Part shown: in pieces, positions 1 to 9,092 of the stretch
Layout of the letters: each line of letters begins with the position of its first letter
How positions within the stretch are numbered: the stretch's first letter is position 1
Source: Verrucomicrobiales bacterium
GTDB taxonomy: Bacteria; Verrucomicrobiota; Verrucomicrobiia; Limisphaerales; JAQGOV01
NCBI GenBank assembly: GCA_028293425.1
Contig: JAQGOV010000105.1
Span: 1-45,701, forward strand
Direction of reading: 5' to 3'
Length of the DNA: 45,701 bases
Translations under genes and position numbers: made by a program
Notes under the pieces: model-generated
The model's input: only the letters and a program-made list of their open reading frames with translations
Told to the model about the DNA's origin: nothing
The model's database searches: none

Positions 1-2
1 GG

Positions 3-788
3 ACAGCGCTGGTGACACTGGCCGCCACGAACTCGACGTTGCAGCACACGGATTCGGCTGCTCCGTATCTGGGCCGGCGTTTTTACCGGGCGGAGCAAGT
101 GACCAATACGGTGCTTACCGGGGATCACTTTCCGACAACCAACGGCGAAGTGGTGGTGCATGTGCTGAATCACGCTAGCTTCCTCATGACCTGGCAGGGG
201 AAAACGATTTATAGCGATGCAGTTAGTGCAGCCGGTCCATTCGGCAACTTTCCGAAGGCAGATCTGATGCTAGTGACGCATATACATGGCGATCATTTTA
301 GCGCTTCCACCCTGAGTTCGATCCGGGCAGCGAACGGCATCATCATTGCGCCCCAAGCGGTTTATAATGACGCTTCCATGTCTGCTTTGCGCGGCATTAC
401 CGGCGTGATGACCAACGGGGCATCGACAAATCTGCTTGGTCTTAACATTCAGGCCGTGCCGGCGTATAACCCTTCGTATCATCCTTTGGGCACTGGTAAC
501 GGTTATGTCCTCACGCTGGGCGGCAAACGTTTCTTTATCAGTGGCGACACCGGCGATATCCCGGAAATACGGGCGCTGCCGAACATCGATGTGGCTTTTC
601 TGTGCATGAACCTGCCATACACGATGTCGATCACGAACGCGGCATTGTCCGTGCGCGTTTTCCGGCCAAAGGTCGTTTACCCGTACCACTATCGCAATTC
701 GGACAACTCACTTTCCGACCTGGTGGATTTCAAACGGCGCGTGGGGCAGGACTTGGGAATCGAAGTCCGTTTGCGGAAATGGTACTGA
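3..788 (+). CDS. MBL-fold metal-dependent hydrolase (UlaG-like) domain, 3' part of a larger protein truncated by the window edge
   Basis: Frame is open to the window start (TALVTLAATNSTLQHTDSAAPYLGRRFYRA..., resembling the 'TD..A....RFYR' segment common in verrucomicrobial secreted proteins); MBL motif THIHGDHF, then GDTGD. Confidence 0.75.
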   Translation, partial: TALVTLAATNSTLQHTDSAAPYLGRRFYRAEQVTNTVLTGDHFPTTNGEVVVHVLNHASFLMTWQGKTIYSDAVSAAGPFGNFPKADLMLVTHIHGDHFSASTLSSIRAANGIIIAPQAVYNDASMSALRGITGVMTNGASTNLLGLNIQAVPAYNPSYHPLGTGNGYVLTLGGKRFFISGDTGDIPEIRALPNIDVAFLCMNLPYTMSITNAALSVRVFRPKVVYPYHYRNSDNSLSDLVDFKRRVGQDLGIEVRLRKWY

Positions 789-864
789 AGCGTGAAGAAT
801 GGAGAATGAGGATCTTCTTTGTATTTGCACGCTTAGGGTTTAAGTTCCTGCAGAATCCAATCTC

Positions 865-2256
865 ATGAATGTTACGATCCACGGAGCCGCCGGCGAAGTC
901 ACAGGTTCAGCCTATCACGTCCAAACCCGAAAGGCTTCGGTGATGGTGGACTTTGGGCTTTTCCAGGGGCGCCACATGGCGGAGCAATCCAACCATGTCC
1001 CTCGAAACCTGGATGTGGACAAACTGGACGCGGTGGTATTGACGCACGCCCACCTGGATCACACTGGGCGTTTGCCGCTCCTGATCAAGCGCGGATACAA
1101 AGGCCCGATCTACGCGACTCCAGCCTCGCTTGAGATTACCCAACTGATCCTTGAGGACGCGGCCAAGCTTCAGGAACAAGATGCCATCCGGGAAAACAAG
1201 AAGCACGCCGAGAAGAATAAGCCTCCGGTCGAACCACTCTTTACCACCCTGGACGTGGCAGGTGTGGTGGCTTTGTTCAAGCCCCTGCCCTACCTGCAGC
1301 CATTCGAAGTGGCGGCCGGCATCAGCGTGCGGATGTTCGAAGCCGGCCACATCCTGGGCTCTACCAGTATTGAAATGACCGTTGAGGATTCCGGAGTAAA
1401 ACGCATTGTGGTTTTCTCTGGAGACCTGGGACCGCGCAACTCACCCATTTTGCGTGATTCCGCGTGCTTAACTCATGCCGACCTAGTTTTCATGGAGTCT
1501 ACCTATGGCGATCGCGACCATCGCTCGCTGGCGGAAACGGTGGAAGAATTCCGGCATCTCGTCACGGCCGCCGTGGCGCGCAAGGGAAAAATCCTAGTAC
1601 CGACCTTCGCCGTTGGGCGGGCCCAGCAGCTCCAGTATCATCTCGCCAACATGTTCATGGAGAGAATTGTTCCGCCCTTTCCGGTGATCCTGGACAGCCC
1701 CATGGCGATCAAGGCAACCGGCCTCTACAACCATCATCCCGAGCTCTTCGACGAGGAAATGAGAGCGTTGGCCGCCGATGAAGTCTTCCGCAAGCACATC
1801 GCCTCTATCCGACATTCCGTGACAGCCGACGACTCGAAAGCGCTTAACGAATTGCATGGACCGTGCCTGATCATGGCTGGCGCGGGGATGTGCAACGCCG
1901 GCCGCATCATTCATCATTTGCGCCAAAACCTGCCGCACGCGGAAACAGTTGTGCTGATCGTCGGTTATCAGGCCCCGGGTTCGCTGGGTCGTGTCCTCAC
2001 CGAAGGCGCGCAGGAAGTCACCATCTTTGGGGATCCCGTCCCCGTGCGAGCCACGACGCACAGCTTAGGTGGATTCAGCGCGCACGCTGGCCAAACCGAT
2101 CTCCTCAGCTGGTTTGAATGTCTCGCCCCGAAGCACCCGCGGTTGGTATTGACACACGGTGAAGATAGAGGGCGTCTGCCGCTGGCGGAACTGGTGGAGA
2201 AACGCTTTGGGATTAAACCGGTTCTGCCATTGCTCGGCGACGTCGTGGAGATTTAA
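865..2256 (+). CDS. MBL-fold/β-CASP RNA-processing exonuclease-like protein (YSH1/CPSF73-like)
   Basis: 463 aa; HGAAGEVTGSAY, LTHAHLDHTGRLP, FSGDLG, GKILVPTFAVGRAQQ, GFSAHAGQTDLL motifs. Confidence 0.9.
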   Translation: MNVTIHGAAGEVTGSAYHVQTRKASVMVDFGLFQGRHMAEQSNHVPRNLDVDKLDAVVLTHAHLDHTGRLPLLIKRGYKGPIYATPASLEITQLILEDAAKLQEQDAIRENKKHAEKNKPPVEPLFTTLDVAGVVALFKPLPYLQPFEVAAGISVRMFEAGHILGSTSIEMTVEDSGVKRIVVFSGDLGPRNSPILRDSACLTHADLVFMESTYGDRDHRSLAETVEEFRHLVTAAVARKGKILVPTFAVGRAQQLQYHLANMFMERIVPPFPVILDSPMAIKATGLYNHHPELFDEEMRALAADEVFRKHIASIRHSVTADDSKALNELHGPCLIMAGAGMCNAGRIIHHLRQNLPHAETVVLIVGYQAPGSLGRVLTEGAQEVTIFGDPVPVRATTHSLGGFSAHAGQTDLLSWFECLAPKHPRLVLTHGEDRGRLPLAELVEKRFGIKPVLPLLGDVVEI

Positions 2257-3332
2257 TTGTGACTGAGCAGGCGGACGAGGTGACGCTTCCAGACGGCGGC
2301 CAAGGTGTGGGTGCCGTGGCCTCGGGTTTGGTCGCTCTCCGGGACCATAATGGCCTTGGTTTTTTTCACTCGCTTGAGTTCTTTTTCAAACACACCCAAC
2401 TCAGGAGGGTTGATTAAATCATCGGCGAAGTTGATTGCGAGAACCCTCGCTTTGATCTTCTCCAGGTCGGGCGAAGGATTGTAATCACTCGATGCCTCAA
2501 GCGCGTAAAGCACATCATTCGCGTCGTGCGTCTTTGTCAGATTGGTGACGTAACTATCCAATTGCTCATCCGCTGCCTTGAGGGTTGGGGCGTCCTTCAA
2601 ACGTTGGCGTGGATTGTTCCCCACATAGTAAAGCACCTCCAAGGCGGTCCGTAAGCCGTGCGGCTGCGTTTTGTATTCACCGTCCAGCCAATCCGGTGCT
2701 CCCCGAATCGCATCAATAATCATTCGGCGCCACACCCGATTGCGCCCTGAGATTTCCGTTGGCAAACAGGCGAGCGGCACCAAAGCATCCATGAAGTCAG
2801 GATATGTCTCTCCCCAAAGCCACGTATGCATTCCTCCCATGGAAGTGCCCATGACCAATCGCAAATGGTTCACTCCAAGTCCCTCCGTGAGCACCCGATG
2901 CTGCGCCTCGATCATATCCCGGTAACCGTAATGCGGAAATTTTGCATGCAGGCCATCGCTCGGCTTGCTCGACTTTCCGTGCCCGATGCCATCCACGAGG
3001 ATGAGGTAATAGCGATCTTTGTCCAGGGGTTGCCCCGCGCCAAAGAGTTCGCCCGCAAATTCAGGCCGCACAAACTGGGCGCTGCTCCCGGTAGTGCCAT
3101 GGAGGATTAACACCGCATTCCGCACCAGGCCGTTGGCGTCCCGCGACGGGCTGCCAAGGGTCCGGTAATGTACGCGCAATTCCGGCAGCGCTCCGCCAGA
3201 GCGGAATTTAAAATCCCGAATTGTGTAATCATGCTCCTCTGGCTGTGGAAATGGAGCCGGCGCAGCCCACCCCTGCCTTGCAATGAGGCACACGGCAAAC
3301 AAGTAAAACAAGAAGCGTTTCATAGTGGTCAT
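2253..3332 (-). CDS. Secreted α/β-fold hydrolase, MetX/homoserine acetyltransferase-like
   Basis: Signal peptide MKRFLFYLFAVCLIARQGWA; nucleophile elbow GTSMGGMH, acid ADDLINP, HGTHT. Confidence 0.85.
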   Translation of the reverse strand: MTTMKRFLFYLFAVCLIARQGWAAPAPFPQPEEHDYTIRDFKFRSGGALPELRVHYRTLGSPSRDANGLVRNAVLILHGTTGSSAQFVRPEFAGELFGAGQPLDKDRYYLILVDGIGHGKSSKPSDGLHAKFPHYGYRDMIEAQHRVLTEGLGVNHLRLVMGTSMGGMHTWLWGETYPDFMDALVPLACLPTEISGRNRVWRRMIIDAIRGAPDWLDGEYKTQPHGLRTALEVLYYVGNNPRQRLKDAPTLKAADEQLDSYVTNLTKTHDANDVLYALEASSDYNPSPDLEKIKARVLAINFADDLINPPELGVFEKELKRVKKTKAIMVPESDQTRGHGTHTLAAVWKRHLVRLLSHN

Positions 3333-6300
3333 TTATTCACCTTTCAAATACGCGAGCAAATCAGCCATGTCCTGCCGAGACATATTCGCTTCCAGTCCCT
3401 GGGGCATGAGCGAAAGCCCGGAGGATGCGATGGAAATAATATTGCCTCGCGCCAGCACCCGTTCTTCCCCGAGCGCTTTCCGCAAAACCACGCTGGTCGA
3501 TGTCTCGGAAGCAATCATGCCGGATTCAATCGAGCCGTCCTTCATCTCCACATCATAATTTGCAAAGCCCGGCAAAATTTCATATTCCGGAACAATCACG
3601 TGGAGCAGGATCACATCCTTCGGCTGGTTCCGCATGCCGAAGAGGTCCGGCCCCACCGCAACGCCCTCCTGATCCAGCCGATGGCAGGCCAAGCAATGTT
3701 GCTTGAAGACCGCACGGCCATGGATGGAGGAGGGTTTCAATCGGAGCACAGTTTTCCAATCCGCATACACCTTCATGCGATCAGTCGTCTGAACATTTTG
3801 AAACAATGTTCCAGCCCTTTCTTTGATCGTACCGTCTTTGTGTTCCAGGAGTTGTTTGCGCTGAGCAGCCGAAAGAACAGAAACGGGCATTCGGCTTTGC
3901 TCAAATTGCTCGAGGAGAACGGGGATCATCGTGGGCTTGGATAGCACCGCACTGAGCGCCGCCTCGCGCACGGCCGGAGTAAAGCGCTTCCAACGTTCCG
4001 GCCTGAGCAACCGGCGAGCTGCATCCTCATTCGAGAATTGGCCGAGAGCCCGGATGGCGGCAACTTGCAATTCCTGGGGTGCGTTCCCGTCAAGAATCTG
4101 GTCGAAACTCGACGGAGCATCGGCATCACGAATGATTCCCAGGAACGTTGCCGCGGCGACCCTTTCCGCGATGGGTGCTTTGGCTTCCAGCAGAAGCTGC
4201 CGAATCCTGCGAAGCCAACCATTGTCTTCGTTCCTACCACTGGTGAACAAAGCCAGGCCCTTCAGAAATTCCTCACTCTGCTCCGAACCTTGTGCGCGAG
4301 CTCCTTCATGCGCGCCATTGGCCACAGCCAGTTGCCAGCCTACATTCGCCCTTCCAGAAGCCTGAAGCCCCTTGTTCACGAGCGCAGCAGCTTTGTTTGG
4401 CGGCATGCTTGCGCCCACGATTTTCCCAAGGTCCCCCATGAGTTGACCATAACCCTCAGAGGCCGCGGAGGGTGTGCGGTTTAGAACCTCGGCGAAAAAC
4501 GATTCCTCCCGATTATGAATGCCGCTGAGTGCCGCGACGCGAGCCCACCGATCCGCCGCATCGAGCACCGCGATGTCCGCAAGTGCTGGGACTGCTTCAT
4601 CGGAGCCCCAGTCACCCATCGTCAAAGCACATTGAAAGCGCACCCTGGCATCCGGATCGTGCGCCAATCGCTTCAACGCCGTGGCTAGCCATGGCTCAGG
4701 ATTTTTCAGATGGGCCTCCGCCAATTGCAGGGCATTCTCTCGCACTCCCGGCGCGGGGTCCTGCAACGCTCGCTTTAAAACATCGGGGCTGATGGCCCGC
4801 AATGTTTCCAGGAGCCGCAACGCATGCGTCCGTGCTTCGGCTTTTCCGCTGCCTTCGAATAATTTTACTAATGCCGGCACAGCAGCTTTGTCCTGCTTTT
4901 CCAGCAGCAGCCGATGGGCAGTATCGCGACTCCAACCATTTGGATTCTCAAGCTCCCGGCACAACTCCGCGAGGCTCTTCGGCTTAGAATTTGGTTTGAA
5001 GGAGGGACCTTTTTGCCCTGCCGAGGAGACCCGGTAAATGCGTCCCATTCCTTTTCCAGAATCGAAATCCAAATGCTTCCTCAGTTCGCCCGGAAAATAG
5101 TCAGGATGATCGATGGTCTTCCGATACATCGCACAGACATAAAGCGCGCCATCGGGCCCAACCGTTACATACACCGGCCGAAACCAATTGTCCGTTGAGG
5201 CCAGGAACTCGATTCCCTCGCGCACTCTTCGCGCGGCAAAACTCGCTCCCTTGGGTATTAATGCATCCCGGTGCACCAGGTTCCCAGCGGGCTCGCAGGA
5301 GAACACATTGCCGTCATACTCCGAAGGCAAACCAATCCCCCGGTAAATCATCACTCCGCAAGCGGAAGTAAACGTCCCGGCGTGCGAGTCTGCCGTGGTG
5401 ACGTTTCTGGAAATGGGAAACACTCGGGCCGCCTGCCCATGCCCCCGCACAGGTTCAGGTTCGAGGCTTTCGGGCACATTCTGCACGGGTTCGCCGATGG
5501 CCAGGGCCGGATTCCTCCGCAAGTATCTCGACGGCATCACTACATGCTGCACATGCATGCGATTCATGCAGATGAAGCGGTGCCCAAAATCGTCGAAGGT
5601 CATTCCGTACTGAGCCTTGCCCTCCGCCGCTTCGTAATCCGCCGTGTCCGGCCGAAAGCGAAAATCTGTTTTCAAATCGATCGCCGGCCGCTCCGGGAAA
5701 TCAGGAGCCGTGATCTTCCCTCCGGTGAGCCCGCTGGTCAGGTAAACCCAGTTGTCGATTGCCAAGGTCGGATGACTCACCCGCAACTGCGTGGACCCGC
5801 CCGTAGAAAAACCCGTGAAAAGCACCTTGCGCAGGTCGGCGCGGCCATCACCGTTGGTGTCCTTAAGGTACAACACATCCGGCGCGCAGGTAACAATCCA
5901 TCCACCCTTCCAGGGCATCAATCCATTGGGGAACGTCAGCCCCTCGGCGAAGACGGTGCGTTTCTCGTACCGGCCGTTCCCATCCGCATCCTCCAGCATC
6001 GCAATGACGCCTGCGGGCGGTTTGCCTGCTCCGGGTCCAGTTGGGTAGCCACGGTTCTCCACGACGAACAAACGGCCATTTTCATCAAAGGCCATGGCCA
6101 CCGGGTCACCCGTGACGGGCTCCGCCGCCACTAACTCTACCTTTAACCCGGGTTCTGTTTGGAAAGAACGCAGCGACTCTTCGGGCGAAAGCGGTCCGTC
6201 GATTCCGGCGGCGGCGGCCGTCCGATCCGCGGATGGCGCCAGCGCAACGAAGCACACCAGCCATCCAAAAGCTCCTGCACGCGCCAGGCGGTTCCAGAGC

Positions 6301-6347
6301 CGTGCTTTCATTCTTTTGAAATCACCCGGGGACGGACGTTGACTCAA
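3333..6347 (-). CDS. PVC-type heme-binding dehydrogenase (glucose/sorbosone dehydrogenase-like β-propeller, HEAT repeats, C-terminal cytochrome c)
   Basis: 1004 aa; N-terminal propeller (AMAFDENGRLFVVENRGYP), HEAT-like region, CxxCH heme motif KQHCLACHRL, ends DLLAYLKGE. Confidence 0.9.
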   Translation of the reverse strand: MSQRPSPGDFKRMKARLWNRLARAGAFGWLVCFVALAPSADRTAAAAGIDGPLSPEESLRSFQTEPGLKVELVAAEPVTGDPVAMAFDENGRLFVVENRGYPTGPGAGKPPAGVIAMLEDADGNGRYEKRTVFAEGLTFPNGLMPWKGGWIVTCAPDVLYLKDTNGDGRADLRKVLFTGFSTGGSTQLRVSHPTLAIDNWVYLTSGLTGGKITAPDFPERPAIDLKTDFRFRPDTADYEAAEGKAQYGMTFDDFGHRFICMNRMHVQHVVMPSRYLRRNPALAIGEPVQNVPESLEPEPVRGHGQAARVFPISRNVTTADSHAGTFTSACGVMIYRGIGLPSEYDGNVFSCEPAGNLVHRDALIPKGASFAARRVREGIEFLASTDNWFRPVYVTVGPDGALYVCAMYRKTIDHPDYFPGELRKHLDFDSGKGMGRIYRVSSAGQKGPSFKPNSKPKSLAELCRELENPNGWSRDTAHRLLLEKQDKAAVPALVKLFEGSGKAEARTHALRLLETLRAISPDVLKRALQDPAPGVRENALQLAEAHLKNPEPWLATALKRLAHDPDARVRFQCALTMGDWGSDEAVPALADIAVLDAADRWARVAALSGIHNREESFFAEVLNRTPSAASEGYGQLMGDLGKIVGASMPPNKAAALVNKGLQASGRANVGWQLAVANGAHEGARAQGSEQSEEFLKGLALFTSGRNEDNGWLRRIRQLLLEAKAPIAERVAAATFLGIIRDADAPSSFDQILDGNAPQELQVAAIRALGQFSNEDAARRLLRPERWKRFTPAVREAALSAVLSKPTMIPVLLEQFEQSRMPVSVLSAAQRKQLLEHKDGTIKERAGTLFQNVQTTDRMKVYADWKTVLRLKPSSIHGRAVFKQHCLACHRLDQEGVAVGPDLFGMRNQPKDVILLHVIVPEYEILPGFANYDVEMKDGSIESGMIASETSTSVVLRKALGEERVLARGNIISIASSGLSLMPQGLEANMSRQDMADLLAYLKGE

Positions 6348-7747
6348 AGCCTCTTCAACAAACGGATGGCTGCTTCCACCAGCATCTCACCACCACCAGG
6401 CTTCACGGACGAATTTGTGGGTTCGTAGCCGCCTTCTTCGTAGGCTTTACGCGTTGGGACATACCCGATGTCGTCATTGCAAAGCTCGACGATAAAGGTG
6501 TTTTTGAATGGAGAGGCTTTCTTGATGGCCAGTCCAAGCTCCGCAAAAATTTCTCCGGGCAGCCCAACGATTGCCGTGTCCGCTCCCAGGCAAACCGCCT
6601 GTACTTCCAGTTGGAGAGAGGAGGCACCTTGCGCCTGCAAATGATAAATACGCGCTGTATCCACCTGCTCAAGAAAGGATGTTTGCCCGGTTCCAAGCTT
6701 TTGCATGTCCGCTTTGGCGTTCGCTACTCTCTCGGCGGTGAATTGGTGCAACGGCACAGTAACCACCTCACGCCCGACCCGTAGCGTGGGGCTCTTCACG
6801 GGTTTGAGCCCCGGTAACACACTCGAAGCAGCATTCCCCAATGCTTTTCCGATCCGTTCAGCCTCCTCCTGCCCCTTTTGCGGTTTGGCATCAGAGACAT
6901 TCACATGGTTAATATTCCCGCAAGTGCTGTTGCCAAAAAGGGAAACAAGATCTTCTCCGAGCAGCTTGCGAATCGATTGCTCCAGGTAAAATGGATAATC
7001 CGCGCTGTACTCCGTGCCCCCCACGGTGTCCGGATGCAAAGCGAAGGAACTGAAGGTGCCCAATACCCGATCCTTTTTGGGACTCATCGCCACAACAAAC
7101 CCAAATTGCGGGTCAATTGGCCCCGCCGGTCCCACAACGTTCGCATTGGTTTTGCCGGGGTTAGTCACCACCCTGCCGTCATTCATCCAATAGCGGCGAT
7201 TAAACGAGAGGTTCGTCACCATGGTGCTGCCTACTTCTAGATAAACCGGCTGCAGGCCGCGCTGCGCCTCCACTAGAACGGCCACAAGCCGTTCAGCCAA
7301 AATATTTGGATACGCCACCCCCTCGGCAGGGTCACGATCAAACTTTTCCTCGGCTCGCTTATGGAAAAAGTCCCTCAAACCTCCTGCATAAAGAGGCCCG
7401 GTATGCGTATGAGTGGCGGCGATGATGATATTGGCCGCGGGAATTTTGGTCTTTTTGCTGGCCGCTTCCCTTACCTGGGTGGAAAGCGAGCGCGAGATGC
7501 CAATTAAATCGCAAACCACGAGCGCTGCCTTTTCGTCCCCCCGCTCCATTACCATCGCTTTAGCCTGCAATTCATCACGAGTGTTGGTGCTGAACCGTTC
7601 GTAAAAATATCCGCTCATCCGCCAACCCTTTGGCGGTGTAATGTCGGCCGTGGAAAACCCGATCTTCAGCGACTCCGCTGCCTGGAGCGAACAGGCGGAG
7701 CATAGGATGCAAAAAAGAAGCATCCTTGAGTTCTTGGTTCGTTGCAT
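6344..7747 (-). CDS. Neutral/alkaline non-lysosomal ceramidase-like secreted protein
   Basis: Start placed at MQRTKNSRMLLFCILCSACSLQAAES (signal peptide); FSTADITPPKGWRMSGYF, ATHTHTGPLY, FALHPDTVGG motifs; the ORF upstream of this Met overlaps the DCC gene and looks spurious. Confidence 0.85.
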   Translation of the reverse strand: MQRTKNSRMLLFCILCSACSLQAAESLKIGFSTADITPPKGWRMSGYFYERFSTNTRDELQAKAMVMERGDEKAALVVCDLIGISRSLSTQVREAASKKTKIPAANIIIAATHTHTGPLYAGGLRDFFHKRAEEKFDRDPAEGVAYPNILAERLVAVLVEAQRGLQPVYLEVGSTMVTNLSFNRRYWMNDGRVVTNPGKTNANVVGPAGPIDPQFGFVVAMSPKKDRVLGTFSSFALHPDTVGGTEYSADYPFYLEQSIRKLLGEDLVSLFGNSTCGNINHVNVSDAKPQKGQEEAERIGKALGNAASSVLPGLKPVKSPTLRVGREVVTVPLHQFTAERVANAKADMQKLGTGQTSFLEQVDTARIYHLQAQGASSLQLEVQAVCLGADTAIVGLPGEIFAELGLAIKKASPFKNTFIVELCNDDIGYVPTRKAYEEGGYEPTNSSVKPGGGEMLVEAAIRLLKRL

Positions 7748-7880
7748 GGGTTCTTTATGCCTGCTCAAGCCCGGCAACGCTATACAGAAATTTCTAACGA
7801 AGTTTGCAGGGACACTCGGCCGAGCCGTCCCGTAGATAATAACCATCACAATGAAGGCCAGGGTCAAAAAGTCATGAGCC

Positions 7881-8288
7881 TCATTTTTTCGCGGGAAACA
7901 TCGCGCACGCGCTGCCCAGGCACATGCGATTTTGAGCCAATGTGTTGTAAGCTTTAACCATGAGACGGTGCGCGACCGGCAGAAGCCCGAGCAAGTAAAG
8001 CGGTGTGGCCCACCATATCCTGCGTGCCAGAAAAAGCATCGCCTCTGCTCCACCGAAAAGCTGCCCATCGGTGGTGAGCACGAGCATTTCCCCGGGGATT
8101 TCCGGCACCCGCAGATCGAGACACTCGTTCACCCAGGGCGATTGCAAGGGCGCCAGGTCAAACCCGCGGCGGGTCAGGACTTTTTCCAGGCGAGCGGCCC
8201 AGCGGCAACAATAAGGACAGTTGCCATCGTAAAGGACCCAACCACGCAGCTCCGAGACTTCCTTTATTTTTGTTATTTCTGTATTCAC
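7881..8288 (-). CDS. Thiol-disulfide oxidoreductase DCC family (DUF393) protein
   Basis: WVLYDGNCPYCCRW motif; GTG start preceded by GGAGAAAGGA. Confidence 0.85.
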   Translation of the reverse strand: MNTEITKIKEVSELRGWVLYDGNCPYCCRWAARLEKVLTRRGFDLAPLQSPWVNECLDLRVPEIPGEMLVLTTDGQLFGGAEAMLFLARRIWWATPLYLLGLLPVAHRLMVKAYNTLAQNRMCLGSACAMFPAKK

Positions 8289-8294
8289 AGAAAT
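8275..8294. promoter_or_regulatory. Operator-like palindrome ATTTCTGT-ATTC-ACAGAAAT overlapping the GTG start of the DCC gene
   Basis: Perfect 8-bp arms with 4-nt spacer; same arms as the palindrome at 8845..8864. Confidence 0.75.
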
Positions 8295-8310
8295 CCTTTC
8301 TCCAAAAAAT

Positions 8311-8835
8311 TTAGCTCAACATTTTCCGCAGCTTTTCTCCCATTTTCACAAACTTGACCACTGCCGGGGTTGGAAGCTGATTCACCTGGTTGTACCAGCC
8401 CGACATGGTTTCAAAAAACTCCTTCATTTCCCCGAGCCGCTCCCGGCTGTAAGCATCCTTGCTGCTACTTTTTTCCAATTCATCCACGGCCCCGCGCAGC
8501 ATTTCAATCGTAGGGTCCACTTCCCGCTTTTTCCGCTCCGCTAAAACGATTCGGAACATTTCCCAAACATCCTTCATGGATTCGAAATGGTCCCGCCGAT
8601 CTCCCATCACGTGAACCACTTTCACGATGCCCCAGTTTTGCAGTTCTCTGAGGCTGTTGCTCACATTCGACCGCGCCACGCCCAGGGCCTCACAAATCTG
8701 CTCCGCCGTGAGCGGCTTGGGAGACATGTAAAGGAGCGCGTGGATTTGAGCGACGGTCCGGTTGATCCCCCAGCGCAAACCCATTTCACCCCAATGGAGG
8801 ATAAACTTTTGTTGAATGCTCGACAGCGTCGTCAT
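8311..8835 (-). CDS. GbsR/MarR family transcriptional regulator
   Basis: 174 aa; winged helix PLTAEQICEALGVARSNVSNSLRELQNWGIVKVVHVMGDRRDHFE. Confidence 0.9.
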   Translation of the reverse strand: MTTLSSIQQKFILHWGEMGLRWGINRTVAQIHALLYMSPKPLTAEQICEALGVARSNVSNSLRELQNWGIVKVVHVMGDRRDHFESMKDVWEMFRIVLAERKKREVDPTIEMLRGAVDELEKSSSKDAYSRERLGEMKEFFETMSGWYNQVNQLPTPAVVKFVKMGEKLRKMLS

Positions 8836-8844
8836 AGTTCTTTA

Positions 8845-8864
8845 ATTTCTGTCAATACAGAAAT
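8845..8864. promoter_or_regulatory. Operator-like palindrome ATTTCTGT-CAAT-ACAGAAAT upstream of the GbsR/MarR gene
   Basis: Perfect 8-bp arms with 4-nt spacer, 9 bp upstream of the regulator ATG. Confidence 0.75.
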
Positions 8865-8912
8865 ATCCGAAATCAATGGCTCTTTGTCAAGCTCGAACGG
8901 CACAGGCAGGGA

Positions 8913-8972
8913 GAGCCGTTGAAACGGCTCCGACCGCCTTAGCCCCCTCTACACCGCGCTAAACGGCGGTGT
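8913..8972. repeat. REP-like two-hairpin element
   Basis: Hairpin 1 GAGCCGTTGAAACGGCTC (8913..8930); hairpin 2 ACACCGC-N8-GCGGTGT (8951..8972); intergenic. Confidence 0.5.
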
Positions 8973-9092
8973 TAATGAGTGGTTGGCGTGATTCGACCGT
9001 GATGTGCTCCATTTCATGCCCTCCCTCCTGAAGCGGGCTGGACCAATTTTCTCTCGCCCCGCCCCGGCAAGCTCCATATCCTGTCCAGCCTT

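Noticed and set aside
5271-6134. 287-aa plus-strand ORF
   Set aside because: Antisense shadow of the PVC dehydrogenase CDS 3333..6347
7748-8068. N-terminal extension of the ceramidase ORF
   Set aside because: Overlaps the DCC gene and lacks a signal peptide; a clear signal-peptide start exists at 7747
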